A stretch of DNA of 64,000 nt. Source: an uncultured Eubacterium sp. Lineage in GTDB: Bacteria; Bacillota; Clostridia; Lachnospirales; Lachnospiraceae. Positions within the stretch are counted from its first letter, which is position 1. Every line of letters starts with the position of its first letter. Under the pieces are notes generated by a model. The model searched no databases and was not told where the DNA came from. It worked only from the letters and a program-made list of their open reading frames with translations. Shown piece by piece: positions 33,701 through 43,111 of this stretch. Position numbers and translations under genes: made by a program. The stretch covers positions 62,001 to 126,000 of the forward strand of contig CAKRFN010000005.1 in the NCBI GenBank assembly GCA_934320655.1, in the 5' to 3' direction.

Positions 33701-36700
33701 GCAGGCGGTCATTCGGGACTGCACCTCAGAGGTGTTTGACTATGATGACAGTATTTTCACGCGGGTATCCGACGTATGGCAGATCTATGGAGATAATGTC
33801 GGCGGTCTGGTCGGCTTGAACGAGTATGGAACGGTTACGCGCGCGGATCAGACAAAGACGAATATTACATCGATTGTAGTAGGAAATAACAATGTCGGCG
33901 GTGTCTTTGGCATGGCAGGCACAGAGACAACCTTTGATTTTAAACACTATACACTGGACGGTGGAGAGGTCTATGCCAACGGAGACCATGTCGGCGGCTA
34001 TATCGGAGTCAATCTGAGCGCGGAGGCATTGCCGTCTGCGGCGGATTATCTGGCAAAGCCGTATGAGGTGAAGCCGTATTCGGTGCGCGGACGTTACGCA
34101 GTCGGCGGAGCGGTCGGCGCGAATGTGATCCTGCAAAAGCAGGCGGAGAACGTGCAGGTACTGTTTTCCAATGCGAATGCATTCGGAACGGTATACGGTG
34201 CAAATGCGGTCGGAGGTATCATCGGCTACCAGCGAAAGGTCGTATTGAAGGGCACTTCCTATGATACGGTCTATCCGGAGCTGACAGAGCGGCTTCCGTC
34301 AGACGGCATGGACAGTGTCTTTGCGTCTGTCCGTCCGGCAGATGCGGCGGATCGCACAAGCATCGACGGATATGAGACGATCTGGATGACGGATGTGACC
34401 GCAGGCGCTTATGCGGCATCCGGCAGGACGACGATCACCGGCGATAATGCGGCTACGGTCATCGCAGGCAGCTATGGCGGCGGTATTCTGGGATATGGAT
34501 GCGGATACGATAATATTCTGGTGAAAGATTGTACGAACAGCGGCGATGTCAGTGACTGGCAGGCATCCGGCGTGACCGGAGGGGAGCTGATCGGCGGCTC
34601 GGTCGCTATTTCGGATTTATATGAGAAATATGTGGTCAGCGGACAGGAACATGCGCGCCCGATTCTGGATGAGGCGGCTTATCCGTATGCGTCCATGAAG
34701 CAGGCGCTCGGTGCGACCGCGCAGACAGAGCCGATCGGCAGCTTTGTCGGCGGTATTCAGGGCTTTGTGCCGGAGCACACAACGATCAGCGGCTGTAAGC
34801 AGACCGGTATGATCTATGCGCAGAACGGATTCGGAGGAATTGCGGGCGTCAATTTAGGAACATTGAAAAACTGTACGGTCGAGACGAATCTCGGCACACA
34901 GGATTCTTCGCTGGTCGGCGGTATCGCGGCGCTCAACGGGGCTGTGGCGGATGTGAGAAGCTGTATGGTCGGCACGACGGACAGCGATTATACGATTGAG
35001 GGAAAAAATATTGTCGGGGGACTGTTTGCGGTCAACGGGGCGCAGACGGTCAGCGCGGCGGGTGCATCACGGATGTATGCGAATATCAGCTGCGCCCTCA
35101 GCGGCTATGGTGTTGGCGGTCTGAACGGTGTCCTGACCGGAACCTGCCTGCTTGACGAGGCACCCGGAGTGGGACAATCAGAGCTTCAGATCAGCGGCGG
35201 TACGGCAGTCGGCGGTATCGCGGGCGTGATGTGTGGCGAATTGCAGGTTCAGACGGAGAAAGTCACAAATGACACACTGGCGGTCAACGGCGTGGATGCG
35301 GTCGGCGGTGTGTTTGGCGTGCTGCGGAGCGGAAACGTCGTGGATCAGGCGGCACAGGCAGCCGGTTATCAGAATGCAGCTGCCGTAACAGCATCAAACG
35401 GCTGTGCGGGCGGTATTGCCGGACGGCTGGAGTCCGGAACGATCCGGCAGGCGACCAATCTGGAGCAGGCGCTCGTCACCGCTTACGGTGAGAACGGCTA
35501 TGCGGGCGGTATTGTCGCCTGTGTGGAGAAAAACGGACTGGTAGAGTCGTGTACGAATCAGGCGGATGTCGTTTCGATGAACAGTTGTGCGGGTGGTATC
35601 TGCGCATGGAACAAGGGCACGCTCAAAGGAAATGATTATATCTGTACAGAAAAAACGCAGTCGGTCAGCAGTGATGATGACAGCATGGGTGTGATCGCCG
35701 CCTACAATGACGGCACGATCGAGTCATGCAGTGTGGACAAGGCGGATGAGGTCAAGCAGGCGGCCGTCACGTTGCAGGGTAACGGATCGGTCATTGGCGG
35801 TATTGTCGGAACAAATACCGGAACGGTGCTCGGCTGTGCGATGAATGTGAATTATAAGCTCGTGACCGCATCCGAAAAGAATCTGACGATCGGTGGTGCG
35901 ATCGGAAGAAACGAGTGGCAGGATACAGCCGCAGAGGGACAGAAACAGCCGGAAACCAGCGTGAAGGATGTACATGTAAAGAATTTCAACATGGCATTAG
36001 AGGGAAACTGTGCTTATTTTGGCGGATTGATCGGACAGAGCAGCGGAGACGGCAGCATCACGGATTGCAGTGTGCGCAGCCTGACGGTCAGAGAGACCGA
36101 TGCGTCGTTAAAGGGTAGCTGCTACGGCGGTCTGATCGGGGAAAGTGCGTCCACGGTACAGAACTGTACGGTGAAAAATATCACGGCGGCGATCAGCGGT
36201 TTGTATCAGGCAAACATTACACTGGATGCGGCACAGCAGGAAAAGCTGGCGAGCTGTGTTGGCGGTCTGGTCGGAAAAAACGAGACGGACGGAAGCATTG
36301 CGGCTTGTACGCTTGATACCTCCGGCGGCTATGAGAAAAATCAGGTCGTCGTGGAAAACGGACTGGTGGGCGGTATTACCGGAATCAACAAGGGAGCTGT
36401 CACGACCAGCGGTTATCAGGCATCCGGTGAGGATTCGGCGGTAGCGATCGCGGATGGCGTGAAAAATGCGATCAGCGCCTATGAAAAGAAATATAACAAA
36501 AAGAGCAGTACCGAACGGGCGCATGTGGATTTGCAGACCGAGAAAGAGCGGGTCGGCTACGAGTATCTGATCGGGACAAATGAGACTGTGAAAGCTATGA
36601 TCAAAGACCGTAAGACGACCGGTATTCCGGATCTTGACCGGAAATTGTCTGCGGCTGATTTTGCAAATCAGCGGGCGGTACAGTGGATGGAGGAAAACGG

Positions 36701-39700
36701 TGATCCGAAGTTGTTGTTACAGCTCACCGGAAACGGCAGTATCGGCGGAATCACGGCTTACAATACTGAGCACGGAACGATGCAGTACTGCGTGACCGGA
36801 CAGTGGCTTATCGATAACCGCAGCTCCTCACAGCACAGCGCACAGGGCGGCGTGATTGGCACGAATGAGTCGGATCAGGATACGTGTTTCCTGATCAATC
36901 AGGCGATGGTGCTGCGTGAATCGGCATCCGGTGTGACCGAGCGTGTCAACGGCGGTGTGATCGGGTATCAGCATAACACGACAGACGACCAGTGGAAGAT
37001 CTACGGCTGTATCAATACCGGTATGGTCATCAATGTAAATTCGCACTATTCCGGCGGCATTATCGGACGCTGGTCGGATCAGGGCGGAAGTATTGAATAT
37101 TGCAGAAATTACGGCGTGATGCAGACCTCTTATCAGGCGGAGTACAAGGGTGCTGCCGGTGGTATCGTGGCGCAGCTCTACCATCCGCTGGATGAGCAGA
37201 GCTACACGGTTTTGTCCTGCCGGAATGACGGAAGTATTCTGGGTGTTGGCAGTAATTGCAGAAGTGCGGGACTGTCTGCGAATGATTCCGGCGGAATCAT
37301 GGGAAATATCGTGACGTATGAGGCGAGTGAGGCCGCTGTGGCACAGGCGATTCAGGTGAATCTGATTGATTGTGTGAACGGGCCGGATGTTACGATCATA
37401 TCCAAGTCCATGAGTTCGGGGATTCTGACGTTTTTGACAAGTGATCTGGCAGGAAACGGTGATACGGCGCTCAGTCAGCTCGAACTGAATATTGACCGCT
37501 GCCGGAACTATGCGACAGATTTTGTGGCGAGCAGCGGCGGATATGTTGGCATTTTCAGTGACCGTATGAGCGGACATGAGAAAACACGCATCACCAACTG
37601 TTTTACGGTAGCGGTAGATGCTGCGATGCAGAGAAACCGCCATAAAGGATACATCTGCTACGATGGTGCAGCCGTGGACAATGTTTCTTACAGATATGAC
37701 GGCGGAAAGGGTGCGATCTGCTACAACAACCATGTGCTGCTTGTCAATACAGATAAGGGAAAGAAAACAGTCGACGAGTCTGTGCAGATGGATCTGGGCT
37801 CTGCGGTATTTGACAGCTATGAGGCAGGCAAGACAGAGGGTATCTGTTATTCTGTTCTGCACAGCACCGCGCAGCGTGCGGACGGACTGGAAAACCTGCT
37901 GAAAGGCACCGGGGCTTATACGGTATCCGGAACGAATGAGGGCGCACAGCTCTACATTCAGTTGAAACAGCCGATGAAACTCAGTAATTTAAAGCTGCGT
38001 TTCGGCGGCTCAGCAAATGATACGCATTCTTACCGGGTGGAGTATCTGACCGAGAGTGCAGATGCATCCGGCAGATTACTTGGCGATCATTTTACACTGG
38101 CAAAGGAGGTCATCGGTAAAAAGGGTACGGAGGAGACGGTTTCCTTCCCGTCAACAGTGCAGATTTACGCGCTCCGTATCCAGTATGTGCAGAACGGCAT
38201 TGACCTGTCCTCGAATGCGGGTCTGTTTCAGCAGTACGGCTACTATTACAGTACCGGCCAGAAAACATTTACGCTGACCGGACTCTCACTGACCGGACTG
38301 AGCGGAACAAGGATTCCTTTAGAGAAAAAAGACGCAATGATTTCGCCCCGTCTGCTGGATAGCCAGATCACAAACAATGACCGCCTGAGAAACGGCTGCG
38401 TGCAGTATCTGTACGTTGCAGACCGCGGCAGACAGACGTATCTGGTGGAGCCGCAGTTTGAACAGCAGCGCTTGTCCGCAGGAGCCGCACAGCGGAAAGC
38501 ATACAGTAAAAACAGCTACACGGTAGTCGGTAATGAGCTATTTGTTGACGATATGCGGCCTTATGGCACAGTCTACGCCGTGACGGATCAGAAGCTCCGC
38601 TCATCGGGCGCAAACGGTACGCTGGATTTTGAAGTACTGGATAAGGTGATTAACGATCATTATCAAAGTGCACTGGCAGCGACGATGCCGTATGAGGATG
38701 GTTCTTTCCTGCCGGAAACACCGATAGAAGCGGATATTACACTTCGCGGGGAGGATGCAGCAGTCGATGTGAGCTGGGCGAATTCGATCGACGGAGCAAG
38801 AAATGTCGTGAAGTATTATCTCGTGACGGTACAGGATCAGAACGGAACAGAGTATCTGTCGGAAAAGAAGTGTATCGGCAATTCCGTGAAACTGAATATT
38901 ACCTCAGACATGATTGGAAAACGTCTGCGGGCATCCGTGCGCGCCGTCAATGAAAACGGTACATCCGGCGTATGTATTTCCGGTGAGAGTGCAGCGATTT
39001 CAAAACCGATGCTGACACCGCAGATCCGTCTCGAACTGGTCAAGTCCGGAAGTACTTATAAATATCAGATATCGTTGGAAAATCAGAAGGATTATGAGAA
39101 AGCCTATGCGGATAACTGGGAGGTAAAGGTTTATCAGCAGGGTAAGGATCAGAGCCGCGCGGTGCGTGGAACGATCACTGGGGCAAAACCGTCGTTTATG
39201 ATCGATGGTTCCGGCATCAGGCAGATTAGGGGAGAGAATTATTCTCCGTCAAGGGCAAGCTGGCAGTTGTATGCGCAGGCGAAGTCCAAAGACCATACGC
39301 TGCCGGCATCCGAGTATTACAGTACGTCTGTCTATACGCCGAAATACCAGTCGGGCAAGAATAACTATATCGTGCCTGGCATCCGGACGCTGTACGCGGC
39401 GTTTGATGAAAACTATCAGAGTGAGCTCGATGCCAAGGTCAATGTCTATGTTGCATCGGATACGTCCAAGACCGGTATCTATCCGGTTTATCAGGTGGAT
39501 CTGATCCGCGTGGACAGCGAGGGCGAGGAGCATATTCTGGCGGCAAAGGAGCTGGCGGTGAGCGATCAGCCGAGCAAGGTGACATTCTCCGAGCTGCCGG
39601 AGGCATTTTTCGATGCAGACAAGACACAGTATTTTTATGTGCGTGCGTGGGTATCCCAGACCGGTGTCGGACCGGTATATACATGGCATGAGACGGATAC

Positions 39701-41687
39701 CTTGGAACAGAATGGCAGTCTGCTCGTCAATACAGCAGAAGCGGATCAGTCCTATGTCACCGGTGCATTGCTTGCGGATGCGAATGCCTTTGGTACAAGA
39801 ACCATGGAAACGCGCAGACAGGACGGTGACACGGTATCTATTGCACAGAATGATACAAATGCGGTTTATGCATGGACAAAAGATTATGCGATGACGGAAC
39901 GTCCGTCGATGAATGCAAATCGGGATGTAGTCGCTGTCTATGATCCGGTGAGGGATCAGCTGTCCTATACGTTTGGATGGCGCGATACATCGGAGCAGAC
40001 ACAAAGCTATGAGCTGCGTATCTATGGCAAGGGCGATGACGGGACGAAGGTATTGCTCAAGAAAAAATATCCGATCGCAAAGAGTGGTGTCAGAACCTCT
40101 TATCAGCTGGTGGCAGACGACTGGACGTTCGACCAGCTGGAGGTTGTCGTGATCCAGCGGGATACCGGCTATGCGCCGGGCGATGCCGGTTCTGCGGCAG
40201 GAAAGGGCAAGGTTGTGCCGCGTGTTCTGAAAAAGAATGTGGCGGTTCGGACAAGACTGCCCAAGCTCAGCCAGCCGTCCGTGAAGCTCATCCAGCAGAA
40301 TGATCTGGATTACCGGATCTCATGGCAGGACATCAGCTCCCGTGTGGATGCATGGGCGCGCGGAGATCTGCGGTATGCACTGTACGTTGAGTCGGATGGA
40401 AAGCGGGAGCTGCTGCTGACGACGGCAGAGAACGAAACGGCGTGCGGCTTGGAGGATTATGCCGGAAAAACCGTCCGGATTTATGCAGTTGCATACACGG
40501 ATGAGAATGATCTGGAGGCAACGGAAACGACCGATCTGTCATTGACAGATACCTATTTCAAATCGCCGGTCGGACTGAAAAAGCGGCTGACGATCGGGCA
40601 GAGACTGACACAGCCGGTATTTGCGGATGCACCGTATAGCTGGAGTTACCGTGACTATGCGATTGATCTCGGCAATGAAAAGCATGTGCTGACAGAGTCA
40701 CAGTTTACGTCGAATGCGCTGAAATTCAATATCCGGTTGACCGCAAACGGTAATTATGTGATGAATGCGGTGCTGTTTGATACACGAGAGGAAGCACAGC
40801 AGTTTATAGACGGACTGCCGGGAACGCCCTATGCACAGTATGTGGAGCTGGAGCGGATTCTGGGCGACCAGAACTACAAACGGCTCAGTGAGGGCGGCAA
40901 GCCGATCATGCTGAGCTTAAAGAACAAGAAACAGTCGATTTATATGGTAGCGACTTCGTTTAGGGATATTTCCTACGCCGGAGGCTATCTGGTACCGCTG
41001 GTTCGTGCGACGGCATCGACGGACATCAGCTCTTACTGGTCGTGCGGTACGCCGTATCAGATTCCGAGAGTGATGCTTGACACACCGAATCTGGAGCAGG
41101 TACTGACGGAAAAGAATTATGCATCGTTTGGCGAGAGCCTGCGCAATTCGGTTTCATCGAGCGGTACACCGTTTACAAATGTGACCGTGCATTATGAGAC
41201 TTACCGTTTCAGCGTTCCTTCCTATGTAAAGGAGAACCGGCTGACGCTCACGACCAGAGACGGACAGCAATACCTGTTGATCGTCAGCGGTGACAAGGTT
41301 GTCGTCCACTGCATGGAGGATCTGGAGACAACTGCGTCGAAGCAGGCAAATCCGGATGGCAGCTATGACTATACCTACACCTTGACAGGCGATGAGGAAT
41401 GTCTGCTGGATGTGATCCGCAATTCAGTGAGCGGAACTTACCGCGCGAGCAAGACTGTGCGTGCGGCTTACCGGATGACATTTGATACCGGTATCCGCAG
41501 AATCGAGACGGATGGCGTTGTGACCTATGAGCTGCGCCTGCCGCAGACGAGATATGCGATTACCTGTAACGGCGGTGTTTCCATCAGCGGAACGAGCCGC
41601 CTGATCACAGATGTACATATTCAGGCGATTCCGAAGGATGAGAGCCGTTATCAGGCATCGGCAGCCAAGCAGGAGGAGAATCCCTGA
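30720..41687 (+). CDS. Giant type IV pseudopilin (3655 residues) with GLUG-like repeats, putative pilus-tip adhesin
   Basis: The N-terminus is a class III prepilin: leader MQKNRGVHKKLNSRG, cleavage before FTLVEM with Glu+5, and hydrophobic helix AVTLTIVSLLLAVTFVGLRAWM. Residues about 40-540 are mixed alpha/beta. From about 540 to 2200 there are more than 30 repeats of the GLUG kind, each with a core such as VGGIVG, AGGIAG or FGGIAG followed by a turn and a D/S-C-x-N segment, predicted to form a long beta-solenoid. From about 2300 to the end are beta-sandwich-like segments, including a fibronectin III-like part near 2670-2760. There is no LPXTG, no C-terminal membrane helix and no ordinary signal peptide, so export through the pilus machinery is implied. 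AGAGGT precedes the ATG. Three other minor pilins follow. Confidence 0.9.
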   Translation: MQKNRGVHKKLNSRGFTLVEMAVTLTIVSLLLAVTFVGLRAWMRHAEFKKCNEYAHTIYTSASLELSALELAADLDRFTERVKASGTPLQTTAQLGNGAPEDVYEDGRMYAITADAGAYAQYQAGGSVSQQAMLVYELIDPYSYDKGVCNHAITIEYDSVSRAVYAVFISTRAENFVYSDDHGGDYEAYDESGTVSLNAAADYARDRSTEVRKALMLGYYCIDDLGINAAFNEGQLRITECYLDNAETLDLVVASNSRHEEADVKYTATIYRTDGDKPLFDVTFSLMDLYAKGYKAAETQIPHVIEVAVNRYNGTVRSSQTENMYFPLSVAENELRLTLDAAMSAQTGYVLDQGGSATGRLSTGFHRFLQSTADTPDIYASARVQQLAVDDLPFGYDQEKRGVRLWIEDEEYIIGSSVVSNTENAFFASVKDEKTGIGFVRHLANIRYCDPNRDMTFQLVNDLQFADAVIYDQNTARTGAENAMELMELHTTKAFPAIPEFGARWILTGEKALSTQDYAINQLVLTDESIVTSVAKADERYGMIGRNSGVVRHLAFNGSTATLGYKAKVVSGVSDAAIKYELQPENGYLKVRAAGVLCGLNQGTVKNIAMDETTSAHLALNYTPAGSAAELTTAKMHGIGLVCGVHEGRTSLTDIRTAGELEGYIYQINTADAAAPAGEDAVQQRYRYAGIGGICGFTVGEPDGITAGQTATAIGAELTILDQVEDFLHLADRSSVKNTAEITGNTFVGGISGNIYLVDEIDSQLTDATNPIIDNCSNEGLIHLKGEKADLIACGTENAAVLEADGAHANADNCFAGGIVGYLQKGRIKDCTSAPGVNDRTFAEQVADAAPTGAVLEGDMQETKAHAYLTQYLTGNYVGGIAGCVVTGELRDCQTTEGGYVLGNDEVGGIVGYLASLAQTGSGASQNRLTMTDSKELQNSCYVIGHSDVGGIVGSNRAGNVLSDCVNEGIVVGAGRNIGGIAGINRGSGTGEKEQAVIRDCTSEVFDYDDSIFTRVSDVWQIYGDNVGGLVGLNEYGTVTRADQTKTNITSIVVGNNNVGGVFGMAGTETTFDFKHYTLDGGEVYANGDHVGGYIGVNLSAEALPSAADYLAKPYEVKPYSVRGRYAVGGAVGANVILQKQAENVQVLFSNANAFGTVYGANAVGGIIGYQRKVVLKGTSYDTVYPELTERLPSDGMDSVFASVRPADAADRTSIDGYETIWMTDVTAGAYAASGRTTITGDNAATVIAGSYGGGILGYGCGYDNILVKDCTNSGDVSDWQASGVTGGELIGGSVAISDLYEKYVVSGQEHARPILDEAAYPYASMKQALGATAQTEPIGSFVGGIQGFVPEHTTISGCKQTGMIYAQNGFGGIAGVNLGTLKNCTVETNLGTQDSSLVGGIAALNGAVADVRSCMVGTTDSDYTIEGKNIVGGLFAVNGAQTVSAAGASRMYANISCALSGYGVGGLNGVLTGTCLLDEAPGVGQSELQISGGTAVGGIAGVMCGELQVQTEKVTNDTLAVNGVDAVGGVFGVLRSGNVVDQAAQAAGYQNAAAVTASNGCAGGIAGRLESGTIRQATNLEQALVTAYGENGYAGGIVACVEKNGLVESCTNQADVVSMNSCAGGICAWNKGTLKGNDYICTEKTQSVSSDDDSMGVIAAYNDGTIESCSVDKADEVKQAAVTLQGNGSVIGGIVGTNTGTVLGCAMNVNYKLVTASEKNLTIGGAIGRNEWQDTAAEGQKQPETSVKDVHVKNFNMALEGNCAYFGGLIGQSSGDGSITDCSVRSLTVRETDASLKGSCYGGLIGESASTVQNCTVKNITAAISGLYQANITLDAAQQEKLASCVGGLVGKNETDGSIAACTLDTSGGYEKNQVVVENGLVGGITGINKGAVTTSGYQASGEDSAVAIADGVKNAISAYEKKYNKKSSTERAHVDLQTEKERVGYEYLIGTNETVKAMIKDRKTTGIPDLDRKLSAADFANQRAVQWMEENGDPKLLLQLTGNGSIGGITAYNTEHGTMQYCVTGQWLIDNRSSSQHSAQGGVIGTNESDQDTCFLINQAMVLRESASGVTERVNGGVIGYQHNTTDDQWKIYGCINTGMVINVNSHYSGGIIGRWSDQGGSIEYCRNYGVMQTSYQAEYKGAAGGIVAQLYHPLDEQSYTVLSCRNDGSILGVGSNCRSAGLSANDSGGIMGNIVTYEASEAAVAQAIQVNLIDCVNGPDVTIISKSMSSGILTFLTSDLAGNGDTALSQLELNIDRCRNYATDFVASSGGYVGIFSDRMSGHEKTRITNCFTVAVDAAMQRNRHKGYICYDGAAVDNVSYRYDGGKGAICYNNHVLLVNTDKGKKTVDESVQMDLGSAVFDSYEAGKTEGICYSVLHSTAQRADGLENLLKGTGAYTVSGTNEGAQLYIQLKQPMKLSNLKLRFGGSANDTHSYRVEYLTESADASGRLLGDHFTLAKEVIGKKGTEETVSFPSTVQIYALRIQYVQNGIDLSSNAGLFQQYGYYYSTGQKTFTLTGLSLTGLSGTRIPLEKKDAMISPRLLDSQITNNDRLRNGCVQYLYVADRGRQTYLVEPQFEQQRLSAGAAQRKAYSKNSYTVVGNELFVDDMRPYGTVYAVTDQKLRSSGANGTLDFEVLDKVINDHYQSALAATMPYEDGSFLPETPIEADITLRGEDAAVDVSWANSIDGARNVVKYYLVTVQDQNGTEYLSEKKCIGNSVKLNITSDMIGKRLRASVRAVNENGTSGVCISGESAAISKPMLTPQIRLELVKSGSTYKYQISLENQKDYEKAYADNWEVKVYQQGKDQSRAVRGTITGAKPSFMIDGSGIRQIRGENYSPSRASWQLYAQAKSKDHTLPASEYYSTSVYTPKYQSGKNNYIVPGIRTLYAAFDENYQSELDAKVNVYVASDTSKTGIYPVYQVDLIRVDSEGEEHILAAKELAVSDQPSKVTFSELPEAFFDADKTQYFYVRAWVSQTGVGPVYTWHETDTLEQNGSLLVNTAEADQSYVTGALLADANAFGTRTMETRRQDGDTVSIAQNDTNAVYAWTKDYAMTERPSMNANRDVVAVYDPVRDQLSYTFGWRDTSEQTQSYELRIYGKGDDGTKVLLKKKYPIAKSGVRTSYQLVADDWTFDQLEVVVIQRDTGYAPGDAGSAAGKGKVVPRVLKKNVAVRTRLPKLSQPSVKLIQQNDLDYRISWQDISSRVDAWARGDLRYALYVESDGKRELLLTTAENETACGLEDYAGKTVRIYAVAYTDENDLEATETTDLSLTDTYFKSPVGLKKRLTIGQRLTQPVFADAPYSWSYRDYAIDLGNEKHVLTESQFTSNALKFNIRLTANGNYVMNAVLFDTREEAQQFIDGLPGTPYAQYVELERILGDQNYKRLSEGGKPIMLSLKNKKQSIYMVATSFRDISYAGGYLVPLVRATASTDISSYWSCGTPYQIPRVMLDTPNLEQVLTEKNYASFGESLRNSVSSSGTPFTNVTVHYETYRFSVPSYVKENRLTLTTRDGQQYLLIVSGDKVVVHCMEDLETTASKQANPDGSYDYTYTLTGDEECLLDVIRNSVSGTYRASKTVRAAYRMTFDTGIRRIETDGVVTYELRLPQTRYAITCNGGVSISGTSRLITDVHIQAIPKDESRYQASAAKQEENP

Positions 41688-41762
41688 CGGAAAGTTTTTT
41701 AAAAAAGATTTATGAAGAAAGTTTTATGTATGATAGAAGTTTTATTAAAGAAGGTTCGGTTT

Positions 41763-42659
41763 ATGCATCACAGAAAAGACAGGGCAAAACATACCATCAG
41801 CATCATACACAACGAGCAGGGCGTAGCATTGATCTATGCCCTCGTTGTGATGGCAGTGATCGTTGCACTGGCGCTGGCGCTTTTGTATGGTGTCGGACAG
41901 GTGAGCATGATGACGGGCAGCTACAGGGATCAGGAGGACTGCTATGTGCAGGCGCTGACGCTGAGTGAGGCGATCAATACGCAGCTGACGACCGCCACAG
42001 GCAGCGGTATCTATGATGCCGCCAAGTCTTATATGCCGGACAGTGATTCGGACTCGACAGAGGAGAGCATCCAGTTTACGGCGGAGAGTCTGGGTGACGG
42101 CTATGGCAGGGCGGTCATCCGTTTCCAGAACGGCGTGGAGGCGCTGAATGAATCGCATGACTGGGAGAGCAAGCATCTGAGCCAGCAGTATCTGGATCTG
42201 ACCGTGGAGGTATTCGGAAAGCGGGGCGGCAAGGAGTCCGTGACAACGCGCTACCGCTTTTATCGGGAGCTGGATGATGACGATATGGAATACACGCTGA
42301 CGACAAACCGGTACACCGGAATGGAGGCGGCATATACGTGTGAATACGTGTCGTCGACCGGTGCGGACACGGATTATTTTATCGTGTACGATCCAGCGAC
42401 ATATGAAGTGAAGGAAGAACGGCTGAAATTGAAAAATGAAACCGTGACGATGGAGCTGGCGGAGCGCTGGGCGGGCGCCGTACAGGATGGCGGGATCGAG
42501 CGCATTTCGATCATGGATGAATCCGGAGAGGTGCAGAGCATCGATGCGGCGGTACAGATCAAATTGACCAGACAGCGCAAATTATTGGGATTCGGAGAAG
42601 GTGCAGAGAGTGAGTATAAAGGAAAAGAGCTCAAATTTCAAAAGATCAATACAAGATAG
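41763..42659 (+). CDS. PilX/GspK-type minor pseudopilin
   Basis: About 298 residues from ATG 41763 (AGAAGG upstream); an in-frame ATG at 41712 would add 17 residues. The N-terminus HNEQGVALIYALVVMAVIVALALALLYGV resembles PilX/GspK: a G before the hydrophobic helix but no Glu at +5, the mark of the pseudopilin that caps the fibre tip. A stretch SYRDQEDCYVQALTLSEAINTQL follows, as in PilX. The rest is a mixed alpha/beta domain with one further Cys. It lies between the giant pseudopilin and the I/V-type one, with overlapping coding ends downstream. Confidence 0.78.
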   Translation: MHHRKDRAKHTISIIHNEQGVALIYALVVMAVIVALALALLYGVGQVSMMTGSYRDQEDCYVQALTLSEAINTQLTTATGSGIYDAAKSYMPDSDSDSTEESIQFTAESLGDGYGRAVIRFQNGVEALNESHDWESKHLSQQYLDLTVEVFGKRGGKESVTTRYRFYRELDDDDMEYTLTTNRYTGMEAAYTCEYVSSTGADTDYFIVYDPATYEVKEERLKLKNETVTMELAERWAGAVQDGGIERISIMDESGEVQSIDAAVQIKLTRQRKLLGFGEGAESEYKGKELKFQKINTR

Positions 42660-43047
42660 CTGCAAAAATGAGAACGGACTGACGATCGTAGAGGTCATGG
42701 TCGCGTTTGTGCTCGTCTTGCTGGCGATCGCCATGATTACAACGGTGACGATGCTGGCGACACGGGTTCAGAAACAGACGAAGGACAGCCAGCAGCGGAT
42801 GACACAGCTCGCGGAGGCGGCATACCGCCAGTTGCAACCGGTTTATGATGAGACGGAGCAATGCTGGAAAACGGGTGTTTCCGAGGCGGTGCTTACCAAC
42901 GAATCTGCACCCACACAGTTGAAGTTTACCGGAAACGGGATGGAATTTGATGTGAACGTGCGGACGGCGGACTGGGTCGTGTCGGCGGAATCTGAACCGG
43001 CAGAATCCGGTACTGTGATTCACACCACGTATCATATTTACCGGTAG
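42610..43047 (+). CDS. PilV/GspI-type minor pseudopilin
   Basis: A 145-residue prepilin. I prefer the GTG at 42610, about 10 bases after GGAGAAG. It overlaps the end of the PilX-type gene by 50 bases. The leader ends at ENG|LTIVEV with Glu at +5, and the helix VMVAFVLVLLAIAMITTVTMLATR is of the GspI/PilV type (E-V-M-V-A). A small globular domain with one Cys follows. It should join the tip complex with its neighbours. Confidence 0.83.
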   Translation: MSIKEKSSNFKRSIQDSCKNENGLTIVEVMVAFVLVLLAIAMITTVTMLATRVQKQTKDSQQRMTQLAEAAYRQLQPVYDETEQCWKTGVSEAVLTNESAPTQLKFTGNGMEFDVNVRTADWVVSAESEPAESGTVIHTTYHIYR

Positions 43048-43111
43048 GATGATGGCTGAGTGGGCTGCGGACAGATGGCAATGGGATGATGGGATCATGA
43101 GAAGATTAGGG

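Noticed and set aside
33170..37300. GLUG-coding repeats considered as a CRISPR array or DNA tandem repeat
   Set aside because: The repetition is at protein level only. Units vary in length and DNA sequence and there are no spacers of constant size.
36828..37862. Minus-strand open frame of 344 codons within the giant pseudopilin gene
   Set aside because: Several such frames run through 31000-41000. All lie antisense to the continuous 3655-codon frame, have no domains and share the composition of antisense translation.
30720..41687. Nonribosomal peptide or polyketide synthase, suggested by gene size
   Set aside because: There are no adenylation, condensation, ketosynthase or carrier motifs. 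The N-terminus is a prepilin leader and the body is Gly-rich repeats.
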